Below are positions 1 through 10,678 of a DNA stretch of 64,000 nt, piece after piece. The stretch is taken from positions 18,678,401-18,742,400 of the forward strand of contig OY755175.1 in assembly GCA_963576735.1 (NCBI GenBank), given 5' to 3'. Within the stretch, counting starts at the first letter, position 1. The number at the start of each line of letters is the position of its first letter. This stretch comes from Bedellia somnulentella. Lineage: Eukaryota > Arthropoda > Insecta > Lepidoptera > Bedelliidae. A program made the translations under genes and the position numbers. Under the pieces are notes generated by a model. That model saw nothing but the letters and a program-made list of their open reading frames with translations. It was not told the origin of the DNA and searched no databases.

Positions 1-400
1 AAACTGTTAAACAAAAGAAAAAAAAATCTTTACAGTCAAATAACTCATGGTTTTTTGAATAGGTATTCCACTTGTATGTAATTCTGGATTTTGATTTAAA
101 CTGCTATTTTGATAAGCAAAAGCGAAAATTAATGGTTTTTTAAATAAAAAGATGAATCTCATAAATATTTTCCATAAAGGTGAATGAAATTAGAATGTAC
201 TTTTCATACAAATTCATAGATTTATTTGGTGTTTAATTTCCACAATTCCGCTGGCGACATAGTAAATAACGTCATTTACTTTCAATAATTATCGAATAAA
301 ACCTATAATATTAAATATTTTAGTATCAAAAGCATGTAAAATTATTATTTATTAGTTAATACAACGATACAATTCAAAATTGAATATGATTATCATACAA
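1..400. other. AT-rich sequence, nothing recognised
   Basis: No open frame of useful length, no tRNA-like promoter boxes and no copy of the repeat families seen elsewhere in the window. Confidence 0.5.
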
Positions 401-409
401 AAGTTGGGG

Positions 410-775
410 TAAAACCTCTTCGAACCTGGGGGACATGGATGAATTAGACGAGTACGCGAAAAGAAAAAAAAGAGGTCAAAACTGTACATTGAAGAAAAAA
501 AACCGGTGGAATATGGTTTATTTTCGATATTGAAGCCGAAATTGTGTTTTTTGGAAAAAAATGTCTGTCTGTCTGTATGTCCTCACGTTAATCTTACCAG
601 ACGGATCTTGATCAAATTTGGCATGAATGTAGTTTATACACCTGGCCAAAATATAGGATATAGGATAATCATTTATCCCGGATTTCGCAAGGGTTCCCAC
701 AGGAGTATCAAAAAACCATAACCTTTTAGTGCGACGGGGTGAATAGACACGCTAAGTTTAGCGATGTGGGGTGAA
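410..775 (+). repeat. Family G repeat (common insect repeat, class unclear)
   Basis: It contains the TGTCTGTCTGTATG run followed by a stretch reading like 'gacggatcttgatcaaat' and 'tttatcccgg', a pattern I recognise from interspersed repeats of many insects. The short open frames across it (506-721 on plus, 518-700 on minus) are incidental. I cannot assign it firmly to a LINE or DNA-transposon class from this copy. Confidence 0.5.
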
Positions 776-1097
776 TAGAAACATTCCAAACCAAATTCTT
801 ACTAATGTATGTATTTTATTGCTAGACTTTCTACAACGTGGTATGATTTCTTTTTTTCTTTGTTATAAATACTTCATTTCAGACTAAACTTTCGTGACAA
901 TGCGTCCGAAGGCTGTCGGGTCAATTTGTTTGTGAATATTATAAAATTACAATTTATTTTAGAACTGCCATCTATGACTTATCGGCTACAAACTCTCACA
1001 CAACCCAATCACCAACGGGTCGCCACCGCAGCGCGAAACTGCTATCTATACTGCTATATATACTTATAAAAGATATACTCATTTTTGAACTTAGAAT

Positions 1098-1160
1098 TCA
1101 TAAACTCACGGCTATTAATCCCTTTATAAGGGGTAGCCAGAGCTTAGGAATAAGACATTG
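1098..1160 (-). repeat. Family A fragment (3' end)
   Basis: The minus-strand 3' hairpin of family A is present (GGCTACCCC, AGGGAT, AGCCGTGAG) and little else. A 5'-truncated old copy. Confidence 0.6.
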
Positions 1161-1322
1161 GATGCGACTTAGAAACTTGGTACAAAATGGTTTGATTCAT
1201 GATTCATATTAGTCAAGAGATTTTTGATATCTCTGTATATAGAATTTTGAAATTGTATGCGATTGACTGTTATAACCACTACAAAATGGAATATATGAAA
1301 TTTATCTATCAATCATTCATGA

Positions 1323-1500
1323 GTAGGTATAAACTAACGGCTTTCAATCCCAAAAAAGGGTAGCCAGAGCCTCAGAGCTAGAAACTCCTCAGCCACATTT
1401 GGAAGTTGATAGGAAACAAGATGGTAGAAATAAAGTATTGTTGGTGATGACCTCCAACCGCATCGTCCAAAAACAACTTGAAAAGCTTCAATGTCCTTTA
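1323..1500 (-). repeat. Family A, partial, diverged
   Basis: Matches the 3' two thirds of family A in minus orientation, including the 'ctcagccacatttgg' block and 'ccaaccgcatcg'. No tail or TSD is clear. Confidence 0.65.
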
Positions 1501-1757
1501 TATCTATTAAAATTAATAAAAAAAAGAAGTTAAGTTAGTGTTTTGGTATTTTGGATGTAAACTGGATGCAACAAAATGTAGTCCACGCGGACGTAGTCGC
1601 GGGCAAAAAGCTAAAATAAAATATTTGATTGTAAACAACACAATAAAATAAATAAATAAGAAAACCAAAGAAAGGAAACCCTTAAATTATGTAAAAAAAA
1701 ATTATACACTGCAATCCAATTTACAACACAAGATACCTACCCACCTTGGTATAAAAG

Positions 1758-1838
1758 TATAGATATATTCACGGCTATAAATCCCAATAAAGTGGTAGCC
1801 ATAACTTTAAATTTAGAAATTAGTCAGCAATTTCTGGA
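1758..1838 (-). repeat. Family A fragment
   Basis: A diverged hairpin and adjacent block ('ttcacggctataaatccc') in minus orientation. Confidence 0.55.
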
Positions 1839-1969
1839 ATTTGGTATACACTGGATCCAATTACGATTTGCCTTTCGAATTTTAACTCCATAAAACTTAT
1901 CTCTATAATTATTGATTTTATAATTTTGAAACCCTTTTATTACAGAAAAGTTACGTATTTCTTACTTAC

Positions 1970-2040
1970 TTATACTCACGCCTGTTGTTCCCATTGGGGT
2001 AGGAAGAGACTATCAAGCGCTACTTTGTGCGATCCTAACA
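1970..2040 (-). repeat. Family C fragment
   Basis: Contains 'tatactcacgcc', 'cccattggggtag' and 'gagactatcaa', the 3' end of family C in minus orientation. No long tail. Confidence 0.6.
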
Positions 2041-2828
2041 AATAAATATCTCTCTTTCGTTTTCTCTTCTATTTTAACACAAAAACCAACTCTATCGCAC
2101 CAAAACAGTATCTTAACAAAGATCCTAGGCCCCCAATTTCCTGAAAATCACATAGTTATCCCATTTTCGCTTCGTCACCCGGCAGCTGGGAAACTTCTCA
2201 CAGCGCAATAATGATTTGTCTTATAATTGTAAGGGGAATACGCTTGGTTCTCTGCTGCCTACAACTTAGTTTAGACTTAGAGGTTTAAGACAAGTTAATA
2301 TAATTATTGTTTGTTTCGTTCCTTATTTTCTTACTCGACTGCAATTTGATGTGGGTAATGAATTCATTATAATTACGTGCATTGAGATTGAGAACTTTTA
2401 CTCGTAATGTCATGCATACTACACGTGATACTTCACAAGAATTTTCACGTGACTATATTGATGGGACACTGCTTTTAATTATTAATTTTTTATTAAAACA
2501 AAAATTATTGAATACAAAGTTTACACAAATATTAAAATTAATTTACACATGCAATTTACAACTTATTTACTAATATTTACAGGTCACAATACGCGCCCCG
2601 TGTCATATCTGGTGTCTGCTTTTTATTGAATTGATGAAGAATATCGATACCGATTACTAAAATTTCATTTACAAAACTTTCCGATTCAAATCAATTGAAA
2701 ATTCAAATTTATTTTAAATAAGATGTCGTGAAATTTGAAGTAATATATAGCTGTGATGAGCAAATATAGCATAATGATGTGACGTCCGTGGAAGAGTGGA
2801 TAGGTGTCTAGCTCCGATACATAGCTAG
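2041..2828. other. No gene or repeat recognised
   Basis: AT-rich. A 63-codon open frame at 2382-2573 has no recognisable similarity and no coding bias visible by eye. Confidence 0.45.
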
Positions 2829-3213
2829 CATAATACAAGTAACATAAACATAACATAAACGTTCACGCCGAATATCTCCGAAGAGGTTGGCAGAGGTACT
2901 AATACTTCTGAACATCACGTGACTTTGAGAGTACACACGTTTTGCATGGACAGTGTACTCACGTGATAGGGGGCAGGCCTATCGCTGTTTTGTACGAATA
3001 CACTGTCACATGACTAAGTACAACTCAGTCATGTGGGTTTCCTCACGATGTTTTTCCTCACCGTTAACAACCATGATAAATTAACCGCACATGTCTTTAG
3101 AAAAGACAAATTGGTGTAGGCCCGAACCGGGATTTAAACACTAGTCGCTTGCACGTTAACCGGTGTTCTACCCATTGAGCTATCACGTCGTATACGTCAT
3201 TCATAATACAAGT
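2829..3213 (-). mobile_element. SINE B, full length, with 12 bp TSD
   Basis: A tRNA-headed SINE on the minus strand. The TSD cataatacaagt is perfect at 2829-2840 and 3202-3213. On the minus strand the order is tRNA-like head with a box B near 'gggatttaaac', body, 3' hairpin, and tail of ATGTT-type repeats. In the 3' hairpin both sides of one base pair differ from the other B copies (inner stem CCTC/GGAG instead of CCCC/GGGG), so pairing is kept. Confidence 0.88.
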
Positions 3214-3279
3214 CTTACTTAGTTTTGGGCTAACTTAATCTGTGTATAATAAGTCCGTATATTTATTAAATAATGTATA

Positions 3280-3507
3280 GCACTTATTCGTCTTAGAATG
3301 GCACTAACTTATTTCTTCACTTAGTGTCGTTAGGAGCGATTTGGGATTTTAAAGTGTTTTATCCGGTGATGTGGCTGTAGCCCATCCTCGACATTCCTTC
3401 ATTTTACAATCTTTTGTCACCTCCCCACTTAACTTACAAAAGTTTGAATAATTCCCGATTCTAAAGCTCTTGGAGTACTCTTTTGGGCTTATAAATGTGC
3501 GTATATG
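3280..3507 (+). repeat. Family A, old copy
   Basis: Diverged but colinear with family A from the 5' 'cttagaatggcact' block through 'gatgtggctg' and 'cttacaaaag' to a degenerate hairpin and 'tatatg'. Confidence 0.6.
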
Positions 3508-3586
3508 TTCAAAATATACAAAAGCAATATCAACGACCCTCGATAGTTTTCTTAATAATTAACCAAAAGCGCTATTTTCATTAATT

Positions 3587-3820
3587 TGTGTAGTGTCGGC
3601 TTAGAATGACACTATCCCATTTCTACCCGTGGGTGATCGTAAGAGGCGACTAAGGGTATTGGGGCTTTTTAAGTAAATTTTGGGCGATGTGGTTGGAGAC
3701 CCGTCAGCAATAACATTAATTATTACCATCTTTTCCCCAAACAACTTCCAAAAGTGGCTGAGGAATTTATACTCCCTTAGCTCTGGCTACCCCGTTAAGG
3801 GATTTATAGCCGTGAGTTCA
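3587..3820 (+). mobile_element. Family A, near full length
   Basis: Starts with tgtgtagtgtcggcttag and runs colinearly to 'gggatttatagccgtgag'. The TATG tail is missing, so the 3' end has decayed or been replaced. Confidence 0.8.
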
Positions 3821-3831
3821 TGAAAGTGTCT

Positions 3832-4022
3832 TTCCTCAAGTCATGTGCGACTGACTTAAATGGTTCATATAATACGGCTATAGGCCTGTCGCCTATCAAG
3901 TGCATGCATGGACCAAACAAAACGTGTGTAGCATGAAGTCCAGATGACAAGAATGTCAAGTGATGATCAGATGTATTAATACCTCTGCCACGCCTTTCGG
4001 GACATACAGTGTGAAGGTTAAG
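3832..4022 (+). repeat. SINE B, old 5'-truncated copy
   Basis: Diverged version of the B body ('ggctataggcctgtcgcctatcaagtg', shown here only in part) ending in 'cctctgccacgcctttcggg' and 'gtgaaggtta'. Confidence 0.6.
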
Positions 4023-4074
4023 TTTACCTATGAATATACACGGCCACAATCCTGTAAACATGAAGTAAGAGCTT

Positions 4075-4195
4075 CCTCATCCTCACCCATATATGTCTCC
4101 ACCAAGGGGCTAAAGCCTACCATATATAGGGTGATTGATTTGGCATTAGTCCACCACGCTGGCCAATTGCCCAATGGCAGACTTCAGTATCATCA
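4075..4195 (-). repeat. SINE D, 3' fragment
   Basis: Shares 'catatatgtctccaccaagg', 'ggctaaagcctacc' and 'gtccaccacgctggccaatt' with the full D copy at 59384-59720, same orientation. The overlapping open frames at 3960-4507 are chance frames through repeats. Confidence 0.7.
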
Positions 4196-4624
4196 ATTCC
4201 CAGCAACTTTTGGATTTTGATTGGAAAAAGATGGAAGACTATCAAGGGATCAATAGTTTCCAACCCCAATGCTATACAATCATATGACGGGCTTCATATC
4301 TTCACTGACATCCTCAGAAACGCAAAAAGTCACCAAGTTTATCGCCAAAACTGTACAAAACATCCGAATGATCCCAATGAAACTAGGAGTAATTATCGCT
4401 TCCCGGGGATTTGTTATGACCGGACTAATTGTTCGCTTCCACCGATGGTTCCTTCCTCATTAACCGCTGTGACGTCACCAGCTTGCTTTACTCTTTCATT
4501 AGGGTAACCGGAGTTGATTTATTGGTTGATGGAACCATTGTTAAGGAAAATGATGTGATATCTTGAAAGCTCAATAGGAACAATACCGCTTCTGCTAGAG
4601 GCGTGAGTTCCTATCCTGAGTCGT

Positions 4625-4876
4625 GTCTTCGTCATATGTGTGGATAATATGACACTTACGGCAATGATGAGGGAGAACATCACGAGGAAACCCACATGGC
4701 TAAGTAGTACTTAGTCAAATGACAGTATAGCCGTACTATAATGGCGACAGGCCTGCCTTCTACCATGTGAGTGAACTGTACAAGCAAAACATGGATACTC
4801 TGAAAATATATCACGTGACTTTCTGGAGTATTACTTCGCTACCCCTTGGAGGATTTACGGCATGAACGTTGGGTTT
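4625..4876 (+). repeat. SINE B, old copy without tail
   Basis: Colinear with the B body from the 'gagggagaacatcacgagg' block through 'ggcgacaggcctgcc' to 'ccccttggaggatttacgg' and 'catgaacgtt'. Diverged, no TSD seen. Confidence 0.7.
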
Positions 4877-4879
4877 GAG

Positions 4880-5274
4880 AATATCTGAGTTTCAGAGTAT
4901 CTTTTTTGTTTGCAATAGAATCCTAAACTACTGAAAACCCCTAGCCTGTTTTGAAAATGTTTTTTATATTGTTCAATTATAATTTATTATTATTTCTATC
5001 TTTTGTATATATATTTAAAACTCACAGATTAAGGTTATTATGTACAAATAATTATTACCTAAGTTATTTTTAATAACTGTACCATTATATTTTAATTCAC
5101 TTTTTTATGGGGCGAACAACATTTTTCAGGTCAAAATGTCTTCTACACGTTTCATGTATACATATATACTTACAATGGCCCTCATAAGAAGACTCAGAGT
5201 TGGTTGGCAGAGAGAATAGCAATAGGTTGGGTTAGTTAAGTTGGGATTGGTTGGGTATATTGGATTTATGGGAA
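4880..5274. other. No gene or repeat recognised
   Basis: AT-rich, with short simple-sequence stretches; nothing assignable. Confidence 0.4.
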
Positions 5275-5695
5275 CCTTATTGTCTAATAAATAAAAAAAT
5301 AAATAAAGGAAAGAAAAATTTCGACACAGGATTCCCGCCTGTGTAGTAGTAGTGTAGTAATAATCCCCACATGAGGTTTTCATGAACAAAAAGATTTAAA
5401 TTATGTGATAGGCGTTTTCAACATTTGCATTCTATCTGAAAAGATGGACAAATGGCCTTCCGAATTAGTTAAAATTCGGAGGTAGGAAACACAAACACTA
5501 CTTAAACGTGTAAAAGGAATAAAGGATAGAAGAATTTCACGCTGGCAGCCATTGATTCGGTGGCTCAATTGGCAGAGCGTCGTCGGGGCGTGTACCCGAG
5601 GTCGTGGGTTCGATTCCCGCCTCTGTCGAAATTTTTCTTTCCTTAATTTTTATGAGGTTTTCATGAACAAGAAGATTTAAAATAGCCTTAGTGTC
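5275..5695 (+). mobile_element. Family H copy 1: dimer with 5' fold-back
   Basis: Flanked by imperfect 10 bp repeats (ccttattgtc 5275-5284, ccttagtgtc 5686-5695). From the left it holds an inverted piece (about 5293-5330, 'aaaggaaagaaaaatttcg'), the complementary direct piece and tail to about 5405, then a second full unit with a tRNA-like head at about 5556-5628 and a second tail. The tRNA-like part has box A-like 'tggctcaattggcagag' and box B 'ggttcgattcccgcc'. Peptides of the 'AGIEPTTSG' type from the minus strand are translations of this head. Confidence 0.8.
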
Positions 5696-5875
5696 GTAAA
5701 CCCGGGGTGACTGATATAGTATGAAGAGTTGCGGTTCCTCTAAGACGCGAAGTCTCTGGAGTGGCGGCCACGTACCCGACGACGTAGAGCAGGTAGTAGG
5801 TAACCTGACAAGGTGTAGAGGTCGCGAGAAGCCGATAGTTGAATGCTGTGCAGTGCAATGACGTTTCATGCATGA
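5690..5875 (-). other. GC-richer segment with two overlapping open frames
   Basis: Base composition is distinctly richer in G+C than its surroundings. On the minus strand two frames stay open across it (5688-5873, and the part of 5537-5869 beyond H1). I recognise no domain. It could be a decayed piece of a coding sequence or an unclassified repeat. Confidence 0.25.
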
Positions 5876-5879
5876 CGTT

Positions 5880-6187
5880 TTACATCAACCCAGTGTTTGT
5901 ATATTTATGCGACGCAAATTAAAGTAATAATAATTACATTAACAGTTCAATCTAAAAGAATTTTTTATAAAATAGTACATTCTAAATGCAAACGCGTGCC
6001 ATAAGGGCCAACGCACACATTTCATAAAGATAAACACTTAGGTAATGGTAATAACACGCATTTCCCGACAAGAACGGGTATCTGATAGTATAGTAGGTTA
6101 ACTCATATGTTTTATTACAGTGACGACTTTGCTGCCAGTGTAATCGATTTTATAATATGATGTAGTAAGACAGAAAAACATTCTTGA
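5880..6187. other. No gene or repeat recognised
   Basis: AT-rich, nothing assignable. Confidence 0.4.
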
Positions 6188-6270
6188 GCTGTGTAGTGTC
6201 GGTTTAGTATAGCACTACCTCATTTCTATTCTTAGGTGTTCGTAAGTTAGGCTTTTTAAGTGATTTTGGG

Positions 6271-6569
6271 CGGCAGAAGACATAACATAACATAAACGTA
6301 AACCTTCACGCCGTTTATTCCCGAAGGGGTTGGCAGAGGTACCAATACTTCTTAATAACAAGTGACAGTGCCACTCAGTGTCCAAAGAAGGTACCCACGT
6401 TTTGCTTAGCCAGTGTACTCACGTGATAGGGGGCAGGCCTATCGCTGTTTTTTACGAATACACTGTCATATGGCTAATTACAACTCGGCCATGTAGGTTT
6501 CCTCACGATATTTTACCTCACCGTTACTAACCATGATAAATATAAGAACACATATACGGCTGAAGATAT
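6271..6569 (-). mobile_element. SINE B, 5'-truncated, inserted in family A
   Basis: Element 6284-6556 in minus orientation with a (ATGTT)n-type tail at its left edge. The flanks cggcagaagacat (6271-6283) and cggctgaagatat (6557-6569) match at 11 of 13 positions and both derive from the A sequence at this point. It carries the longer 'tccaaagaaggtaccc' variant seen in B subfamily b. Confidence 0.82.
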
Positions 6570-6666
6570 CTCACCAAATACCTTTGATTTACTATCTTTT
6601 CCCAATACAACTTCTAAAAGTGGCGAACTACTTTTTTAATACCGAAGCTCTGGCTTAATCTTTTAG

Positions 6667-7808
6667 GGATTTTTGAGGTATTCCCCACTGACCAACTAAT
6701 CCGTACAACTAGTTGTACGGTTGGTAATGATTTTTGAAAATCTTTCCCCACCGTACAACCAGTTGCACGGTTAATATATTATTAGAAAATAAATACTAAA
6801 TCGTTCCCCACCGACCAACTATTTTTTTTTGATAGAAACAAGTATGTATATGGTGTTTCATATAGGAATGGGTTTGTAGTTGTAAAATTTTCGCCAGTAC
6901 AAAAACATCAAGAGGTAAAATAACTTAGAATTTTTTAATAAATTTAGATCATTTTTTACATTTTAAGTACCAGGTTAGTATAAATATAAATGCAGCTTTA
7001 ATAAAATAAACAAGCTAAACTGTTTTTTATATGTATATATTTATTTTCTGCAGATTTCACTAATTTATAATACCATTTTTAAACTTGAATTCAAATGTTC
7101 ACGCCGTATATCCCCGAAGGCAGAGGTACCAATACTTCGAAACATCACGTGACTGTGCCACCTAGTGTCCAGAGTATGTAGCCACGTTTTGCTTTGATTC
7201 GGATCATCACCACGTAATAAAAATTTTTTTTTGAACCAATTTGCAGCCGACCAATTTTTGTACCAGGAACCCATATAATATTAGAAAATAGAAAATTTTC
7301 TTTTTGAGAATGTAATAAAGACTAGAATTGTAAACTTGATTAAACCAAACCATCCACAACGAAAATTATTCTTTCATCGACATATTACAATATTTAATAT
7401 TTTACTAACAATTCATATTAAATATATTTTAGTGATCGAATATAGCCTTTCTGGATGTTCTATTCATACATTATGTTATGAGTTACTGGAAATAAAAAAA
7501 ATAATAAGTTGAGAGTACTATGCATGGTTTTACATCACCCGGTTATGTCACAGAAACGGATAAAAACCGACAACATATTGCACCAAATTTCTAAGTTTTT
7601 TTACCACTTGATGTTTTTATACTGACGAAAATTTTACAACTACTTACCCACCCTTTATAAAGATTAGTTGGTCGGTGGGGAATACCTAGTAGTCAAATTT
7701 AATCATTCCCCACCGACCAACTATTTAGTTGGTCAGTGGGGAATAGTTTAGTTGGTGGTTTTGAGTTGTACGGATTTAGTTGGTCGGTGGGGAATACCTC
7801 GGATTTTT
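6667..7808. mobile_element. Transposon E: fold-back element with 8 bp TSD, hAT-like
   Basis: Ends are inverted repeats beginning GAGGTATTCCCCAC, with GACCAACTAA following, at 6675 and 7800. They are flanked by the perfect 8 bp repeat GGATTTTT at 6667-6674 and 7801-7808. Inner blocks are also inverted ('gttgtaaaattttcg', near 6880 and near 7630), so the terminal inversion is about 200-230 bp with interruptions. There is a 20 bp perfect palindrome at 6701-6720. No transposase is encoded. An 8 bp duplication is typical of hAT, which is the inference; other 8 bp-TSD superfamilies are not excluded. Confidence 0.8.
7097..7196 (-). repeat. SINE B fragment inside transposon E
   Basis: Minus-orientation 3' part of B ('ttcacgccgtatatccccga', 'atcacgtgactgtgcc', 'cacgttttgctt'). 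It lies between the arms of E and so inserted after E arose. Confidence 0.7.
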
Positions 7809-7839
7809 ATCCTTAATATTTATGTATATCTGTAAAAAT

Positions 7840-8735
7840 ATTCTTAATATGCAATCTTATTAGGTAGAACCTAATTTTTTCACTTAATCCCGTATATATA
7901 AGATCCCGTTATAAATAAGAAACGTGGCCCTAACTCAAAATATATGTATAGTATAACTAAAATCGTTTTTACGTCATATCAGGTCATGTCATCAAATTAT
8001 AAAACAAAATAAATCTATTAGATTGCCAATCTATATAAGTAAGAATAGCATAATAAATCTATGGTCAGTAACAGTAACCAAACAAAAAAGAAGTTACCTA
8101 CCTGTTCTAACTTCATAAGGGCCCGGACACACTCACGAATAATGTAAAAGAGTAAAACCGGGTGCGGAATGGCGCCCACGGGACAAGGAATCGGTTATTT
8201 GCTTTGCCTTTGAATTGTTATGAATACACCTAGCGTTGAATAGGTAAAGAATGCGTGGATTTAGGGTAGCCGTCGTGTTTTTTTTGATTGCCTACGGTTT
8301 TTTTTATTTTTAACCTAGCGCCATGTTGGTGTAACTGAAAAGAGTCAGTTTTATACGTTTTGTGAATTGAACTTTTTTATATAAACTTATAATAGTGTAA
8401 AATTAATAGATTTTTTATTTTTAACTTGGTTATAAAATAAAAAATCTATTTATTTAAACCCAATTCGTTCATGTTTCACTTTAACATACACAATTTATTA
8501 ACAAAATAAATATATCTTTTCATCTATTCTACGGAAAACAAAAAATACAAACTAAACATAATGTTTAAATCTCATAAAGTAAAATCACAGAGCTTAAATC
8601 TATCCATAACATAACACTTTTAGACACGCTAGTCTGAAATCCATTAAAGAACATGATAAAAAATATCTACTTGTTCGGCGACTTGATTCAGGGACATGAT
8701 AGCTCGAGCAGCAGGTTAGTGCGCGACAGTGTGCT
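7840..8735. other. No gene recognised
   Basis: AT-rich. A short less AT-rich stretch at 8110-8200 contains no open frame of note. Nothing assignable. Confidence 0.4.
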
Positions 8736-8737
8736 GT

Positions 8738-8802
8738 GCGCGATAGTCTCTGCCTACCCCAGTGGGAACTAACGGCGTGAGAATATGTATGTATGTATGT
8801 AT
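8738..8802 (+). repeat. Family C fragment with (TATG)n tail
   Basis: Plus-orientation 3' end of C: 'gtctctgcctaccccagtgg', 'ggcgtgagaatatg' and a run of TATG units. The hairpin is present. Confidence 0.75.
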
Positions 8803-9299
8803 TGCGTTGTACACGCAAGTGTTAGTACAAAATTTTGCATCAAAGCTGGGCAGCATAAAATGACTACACAATTTTGAGCGCATATAAGACCCGAACTCAC
8901 AGTTGACTAGAACAATTTCTACGCAAAAAAGGTCATATTCGAAAGTAGAACCCAAAAAATCTGAAATTATACATTACTATTCTAAACCGCTATAACAATG
9001 CCGTAACCATAAAACAGTTTCAGAAATCCTTCACATTTTGAAGCGCTTCTACAAAATAAAGTCACGTGGGGTGAGGGATGGCCAAAACGAGTTTTCCTTA
9101 TGGTTTTAATTAAGGACGGGAGCCACTAAATGTTGGTACTATTTTTACAGTTCCACTGAGCAGGCAGATTGATTAAAACTCTATGGCGCATGCTTTACTG
9201 CTTTGTGTCCATTGTGCAACTATGGCCGATACGATTGCTCTCGTACAATATTTCGCACGTCATTTTATTCTTGTTGTTTTATTTATCTAATTGTTCTTG
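8803..9299. other. No gene or repeat recognised
   Basis: Two open frames (8716-8955 minus, 9203-9484 plus) run partly through repeats and have no recognisable similarity. Confidence 0.4.
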
Positions 9300-9560
9300 C
9301 CGTGTATTGCTGGATTAGAATTCAGTATTCCTTTCTACCCGCGGGTGTCGTAAGAGGCGATAAAGGGTATGGGGCTTTTTTATGTGGTTTTTGGGAGATG
9401 CGATTGGAGAGCCATCACCAACGATATTTTGTTTCTACCATCTTGTCCCCTATCAACTTCCAAATGTGGCTCAGGGGTTTCTAGCTCAAAATTTCTGGCT
9501 ATCCCTTTTAGGGATTTATGGCGGAGGATATAGGATATAGGAGTATATGTCATTGTATGT
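9300..9560 (+). mobile_element. Family A, near full length, diverged
   Basis: Colinear with A: 'cgcgggtgtcgtaagaggcg', 'gatgcgattggag', 'tcaacttccaaatgtggct', 'cccttttagggatttatgg'. The 3' end is altered ('aggatataggatataggag'). Confidence 0.72.
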
Positions 9561-9964
9561 ATATTGTTTTATTTGGGTTCATAGATATTTCACTATGTCA
9601 CGAACTATTCAACGTGGTCGGTCAGTTTTCCGCTGTAAGCTGTTTTAATATAGGCTCATATTAACTGAAGTACCTACCTATTACAAGTAAGATTAAACCA
9701 ACAAGTGAAGAAACAGTGACAAGATTAATTTGAAAATGAAATATTTATTGTAAGGCTTCGTTACTAAATTAGAAAAACATGAAATAGTAAGAATTTTCGA
9801 TATAATAAATATATATTTACTTGTGTGTGAGGAGTTGTCAAAATATTTTCATCAAAACATGGTATAGTATTGGTAGCTATAGATTAGTTTAATTCGTGTA
9901 TGTTTTATAATTCAAAGGTGTAAGCAGTTCAAAGTTTTTATAAAGGTATTAAAATATATATGTA

Positions 9965-10347
9965 TATCCCATGAAACATAAATTAGTGTATTCACAATTT
10001 GTTGTTTACTGTCGACTTAGAATACCGCGAACCTTCATAGGGTTATGCGTAAAAATGTATAATAAAATACCTGAGGACATTTTTAATTTATCAGAAACAA
10101 AATTCAAAGCGGCAGTTAAAAGAAATCTTAGTTCGAAAGCCTATTACAATGTTAATGATTACATTAACGATGAAGTGGCTTGGTGTCATCAGGGCTCTGT
10201 GCAGGATGTTTCCGGGCTAACACCAAAATTGTAATGGGCGTAAAAAAAGATGTGTGTTGACACCTTCCGAATCCGAAGTAAACTTAGCATTAAGTTGGAA
10301 TTTGACTTTCAAAAAACAAAAAAATATCTTTTTACTTTGAAATAAAT
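9965..10347 (+). pseudogene. LINE 3' end (C-terminal coding piece plus 3' UTR)
   Basis: The open frame ending at 10234 encodes a C-terminus of non-LTR retrotransposon type: 'KMYNKIPEDIFNLS' then 'FKAAVKRNL' and 'YYNVNDYIND'. This is the same layout as the C-terminus of the reverse transcriptase at 56714-58666 ('KMFNKLPSDILELP', 'YYSVQDFLND'), but a different family. The last residues (WCHQGSVQDVSGLTPKL) closely match a remnant at 38486-38566. The rest of the element is missing, so this is a 5'-truncated dead copy. Confidence 0.75.
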
Positions 10348-10456
10348 AACATAACATAACATAAACGTTCACGCCGAATATCCCCGAAGGGGTTGGCAGA
10401 GGTACTAATACTTCTGAACATCACGTGACTTTGTCACCTGTCACTTTGAAATAAAT
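10334..10456 (-). mobile_element. SINE B, 95 bp 5'-truncated copy with 14 bp TSD
   Basis: Perfect TSD actttgaaataaat at 10334-10347 and 10443-10456. Between them lie only the (ATGTT)n tail, the 3' hairpin and about 60 bp of body in minus orientation. A textbook 5'-truncated retroposition, landing at the end of the LINE remnant. Confidence 0.9.
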
Positions 10457-10678
10457 GATTATTATTCCGAAAAGCATTTTTGTTTCTGATTATTATTATT
10501 ATTATTTTTTTAAAAACCCATTTTTCTGGCCGTCGTAAGTGGTAATGCGATTGGAGACCATCACCAAGAACCTTAATGTTACAATTTCATCCCTGATTTA
10601 ATGTTTTTTGACATGAATTCCTCATGTGGGGATTATTACTCATAAATAAAAGATGTTATTAAAGGAAAGAAAAATTTC

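Larger units (their letters stand above)
6188..7838 (+). mobile_element. Family A host copy, split by SINE B and by transposon E
   Basis: The A copy runs 6188-6283, resumes at 6557-6674, and its last piece is at 7801-7838 ('ggatttttatcc' to 'atgtatatc'). The junctions are the TSDs of the inserted elements, so the insertion order can be read: A first, then B and E. Confidence 0.82.

Noticed and set aside
3960..4507. Overlapping plus frames of 64-96 codons
   Set aside because: They run through old B and D repeat fragments and show no domain or coding bias.
5537..5869. 110-codon minus-strand frame containing AGIEPTTSG
   Set aside because: That peptide is the well-known translation of a tRNA-like SINE head; here it comes from family H.
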